Assembly (NCBI RefSeq): GCF_005250615.1
Contig: NZ_SULM01000003.1
Span: 1-64,000, forward strand
DNA length: 64,000 nt
DNA from: Pseudomonas rhizoryzae
GTDB taxonomy: Bacteria > Pseudomonadota > Gammaproteobacteria > Pseudomonadales > Pseudomonadaceae
Direction: 5' to 3'
Each line of letters opens with the position of its first letter. The first letter of the stretch is position 1. This document shows, in pieces, positions 62,166-64,000 of the stretch. The notes beneath the pieces are model-generated. The model did not search any database. It was given only the letters and a program-made list of their open reading frames with translations, and had not been told where the DNA came from. The translations under genes and the position numbers were made by a program.

Positions 62166-63188
62166 TCAGATAAAGGTGGCGTCCGCGACATCGACATCGG
62201 TCTTGGGCTCTCCGCCCATCAGGGCCTCGATCACCTGGCCCAGGCTACGACCCTGGAACAGGATCGCATGGAGGCCATTGACCAGTGGCATGTAGACGCC
62301 CAGCTCATCCGCCTTTTCCTTGAGCACCTTGAGGGTATTGACGCCCTCGGCGGTCTCGCCGATCTGCGCCACCGCCTCTTCCAGGCTAAGGCCCCGGCCG
62401 AGCGCATGGCCTACCCGGTAGTTACGGCTCTTTTCCGACGAGCAGGTGACGATCAGGTCCCCTACCCCGGCCAGGCCCAGGTAGGTGATGGGATTGGCAC
62501 CACGCTGCACGGCGAAGCGGGTCATCTCCGCCAGGGCGCGGGTGATCAGCATGCTGCGGGTGTTCTCGCCCATTTCCAGCGCCGCGGCCATGCCGGCGAT
62601 GATGGCGTAGACGTTCTTCAGCGCCCCGGCCAGCTCCACGCCGAGGCGGTCGGCGCTGGCGTAGACGCGGAAGGTCCGGCCATGCAGCGCGGCCTGGACC
62701 TGGCGGCAGACGGCTTCGTCCTCGCTGGCCACCACGGTGGCGGTGAGTTGATGCTCGGCGATCTCGCGAGCGAGATTGGGCCCGGAAATGATGCCGATGC
62801 GCGCCCGCGGCACGATCTCCGCGAGGATCTCGCTCATCAGCATGAAGGAGTGCGCTTCGATACCCTTGGTGGTGCTGACCAGGAAGCGCCCTTCCAGTTG
62901 GCTGGCGATGGGCGCCAGGGCCTGGCGCAAGGCACTCGACGGCAGGGCTACCAGTACCAGTTCGCAGCCGGCGATGGCGGCCGGCAGATCACTGGTCGCC
63001 TCGACCGCGGCGTGTACCTTGATGCCTTTCAGATAGCGCGGATTCTCGCGCTCGCGGCGGATGGTCTCGGCCTGTTGCGGATCGCGCATCCACAGGCGTA
63101 CCGGCAGCCCGTTCTCGGCGACCAGATTGGCCAGGGCGGTACCGAAACTGCCGCCACCCAGCACGGCGATAGGGGATTGGACTGTCAT
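62166..63188 (-). CDS. gpsA: Glycerol-3-phosphate dehydrogenase [NAD(P)+] GpsA
   Basis: A 340-residue enzyme that makes sn-glycerol-3-phosphate for phospholipids. The N-terminal [20 protein letters not shown] binds NAD(P)[41 protein letters not shown] (with the catalytic Lys) and [20 protein letters not shown] are family signatures. The ATG at 63188 gives the normal length; six more residues upstream are possible but poorly supported. Confidence 0.96.
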   Translation of the reverse strand: MTVQSPIAVLGGGSFGTALANLVAENGLPVRLWMRDPQQAETIRRERENPRYLKGIKVHAAVEATSDLPAAIAGCELVLVALPSSALRQALAPIASQLEGRFLVSTTKGIEAHSFMLMSEILAEIVPRARIGIISGPNLAREIAEHQLTATVVASEDEAVCRQVQAALHGRTFRVYASADRLGVELAGALKNVYAIIAGMAAALEMGENTRSMLITRALAEMTRFAVQRGANPITYLGLAGVGDLIVTCSSEKSRNYRVGHALGRGLSLEEAVAQIGETAEGVNTLKVLKEKADELGVYMPLVNGLHAILFQGRSLGQVIEALMGGEPKTDVDVADATFI

Positions 63189-63553
63189 CGAAACTCTCGT
63201 CTTCACCGCGGTCGCGCGGCCTTGTCACCATTATACGGTAGCCGCTCGCACGTCTCAGAGCCCGTTCTCGATCGGCCGAACGGCGTTGAAAACGCCTGCG
63301 GAAGGCTCATGTACCCAGCGTAAACTCGGCGTCCTCAGGCCTGCCAGCCTCGTTTGGCACTAGCCTGCGCGATCATGAACAGGCGCTCAGGATGGAGAAT
63401 TGACTGCGGAAAGTGCACAATGGTCCGTTAACGAGCGGGGCGCTGGCCTGTGACTTTCCCGATGCCCCGGCAGTCTACTGCTACACGAAGCCATACCCAG
63501 AGCGACCTTTGGAGTCGCCAGAGCCTGGATCTAGGCCAGCTACAGGAGCTTGC
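63189..63553. other. Divergent intergenic region between gpsA and fabA
   Basis: This 365-bp stretch has no gene. It holds element D (63257-63389) and the fabA upstream region. I could not place the fabA promoter or a DesT/FabT-type operator with confidence. Confidence 0.6.
63257..63389 (-). repeat. MITE-like inverted-repeat element, copy D (diverged, reversed)
   Basis: About 133 bp that, read on the minus strand, aligns along its whole length with elements A and B (GTGCCAAACGAGGCTGGCAG, GGCCTGAGGACGCCGAGTTT, TTTTCAACGCCGTTCGGCCG). One end has lost about eight bases. The terminal repeats (GAGCCCGTTCTCGATCG and its imperfect complement) are still visible but more diverged than in A and B. Confidence 0.75.
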
Positions 63554-64000
63554 ATGACCAAACAACACGCCTTTACCTACGAAGACTTGCTGCGCTGCAG
63601 CCGTGGCGAGCTCTTCGGGCCGGGCAACGCCCAACTGCCCGCGCCGAACATGCTGATGATCGATCGGATCGTGCATATCAGCGAGGTAGGCGGGAAATAC
63701 GGCAAGGGCGAACTGGTGGCGGAACTCGACATCCGTCCCGACCTCTGGTTCTTCGGTTGCCACTTCGAAGGCGATCCGGTGATGCCGGGCTGCCTGGGCC
63801 TGGACGCCATGTGGCAGCTGGTCGGTTTCTACCTTGGCTGGCAGGGCAATCCGGGTCGCGGTCGCGCCCTGGGCTCCGGCGAAGTCAAGTTCTTCGGCCA
63901 GGTACTGCCGACCGCCAAGAAGGTCACCTACAATATCCATATCAAGCGCACCATCAACAGGTCGCTCATTCTGGCCATCGCCGATGGCACCGTTAGCGTG
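63554..64000 (+). CDS. fabA: 3-hydroxyacyl-ACP dehydratase/isomerase FabA (C-terminus beyond window)
   Basis: The first 149 of about 171 residues of FabA, which dehydrates beta-hydroxydecanoyl-ACP and isomerises the product to start unsaturated fatty acid synthesis. The catalytic His70 is in [19 protein letters not shown] and Asp84 is in the same segment, at the E. coli positions. The ATG at 63554 follows AGGAG. Pseudomonas fabA is normally followed by fabB, which would lie beyond the window. Confidence 0.97.
   Translation, partial: MTKQHAFTYEDLLRCSRGELFGPGNAQLPAPNMLMIDRIVHISEVGGKYGKGELVAELDIRPDLWFFGCHFEGDPVMPGCLGLDAMWQLVGFYLGWQGNPGRGRALGSGEVKFFGQVLPTAKKVTYNIHIKRTINRSLILAIADGTVSV

Overview
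The window looks like a chromosomal segment of a Pseudomonas-type gammaproteobacterium. The evidence is high GC coding sequence, RpoN/FliA-dependent polar flagellar genes, an AmrZ regulator, the gyrA-serC-pheA order, an mtaD/mtnA methylthioadenosine salvage pair, ubiG-mupP-yciK, selD-mnmH, and gpsA next to fabA. The species cannot be fixed from sequence alone. No prophage, CRISPR array, full insertion sequence or plasmid replication gene was seen.

Region 1 (1-15672, minus strand): the 5' end of the flagellin gene fliC, with a FliA promoter, followed by a 13-gene sugar island lying between fliC and flgL. In transcription order it runs pseB, pseC, a Pse-associated methylase, pseF, a fused pseG-pseH, pseI, hisH and hisF paralogues, an N-acetyl sugar amidotransferase, a second methyltransferase, a PhyH-type dioxygenase, an unknown gene and a giant multi-module glycosyltransferase. 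I infer that it makes and transfers a pseudaminic acid carrying an acetamidino group and probably methyl or hydroxyl decorations, most likely onto flagellin.

Region 2 (15787-31595): the flagellar axial genes flgBCDE and flgFGHIJKL on the minus strand, cheV-cheR on the minus strand, and flgA, flgM, flgN and the PilZ protein flgZ on the plus strand. Near-consensus RpoN promoters precede flgB, flgF and flgA, and a perfect FliA promoter precedes flgM.

Region 3 (31621-40746): an MFS transporter, a 145-bp hairpin repeat, and a seven-gene glycan cassette (two GT2 enzymes, a small flippase-like protein, a sugar isomerase, a nucleotide-sugar reductase/epimerase, a polytopic GT-C-like protein and an FAD oxidoreductase). 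The cassette abuts tRNA-Arg(CCT). Then comes amrZ. The cassette resembles a three-component (GtrA/B/C-like) surface glycosylation system and is the least understood part of the window.

Region 4 (40801-64000): housekeeping genes. These are mgtE, a DUF4124 protein, gyrA-serC-pheA, mtnA/mtaD, ubiG-mupP-yciK, a chemoreceptor, a small lipoprotein, selD-mnmH, a CynX-type MFS, a DUF4892 protein, an alpha/beta hydrolase, a thioesterase, sixA, a DUF4389 protein, gpsA and the start of fabA.

Five short non-coding inverted-repeat elements are scattered through the window (32995, 40146, 43028, 59073, 63257). Four share a core; the fifth has perfect 22-bp ends that supply the stop codons of two converging genes. 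Several sit where the gene order departs from the usual Pseudomonas arrangement.
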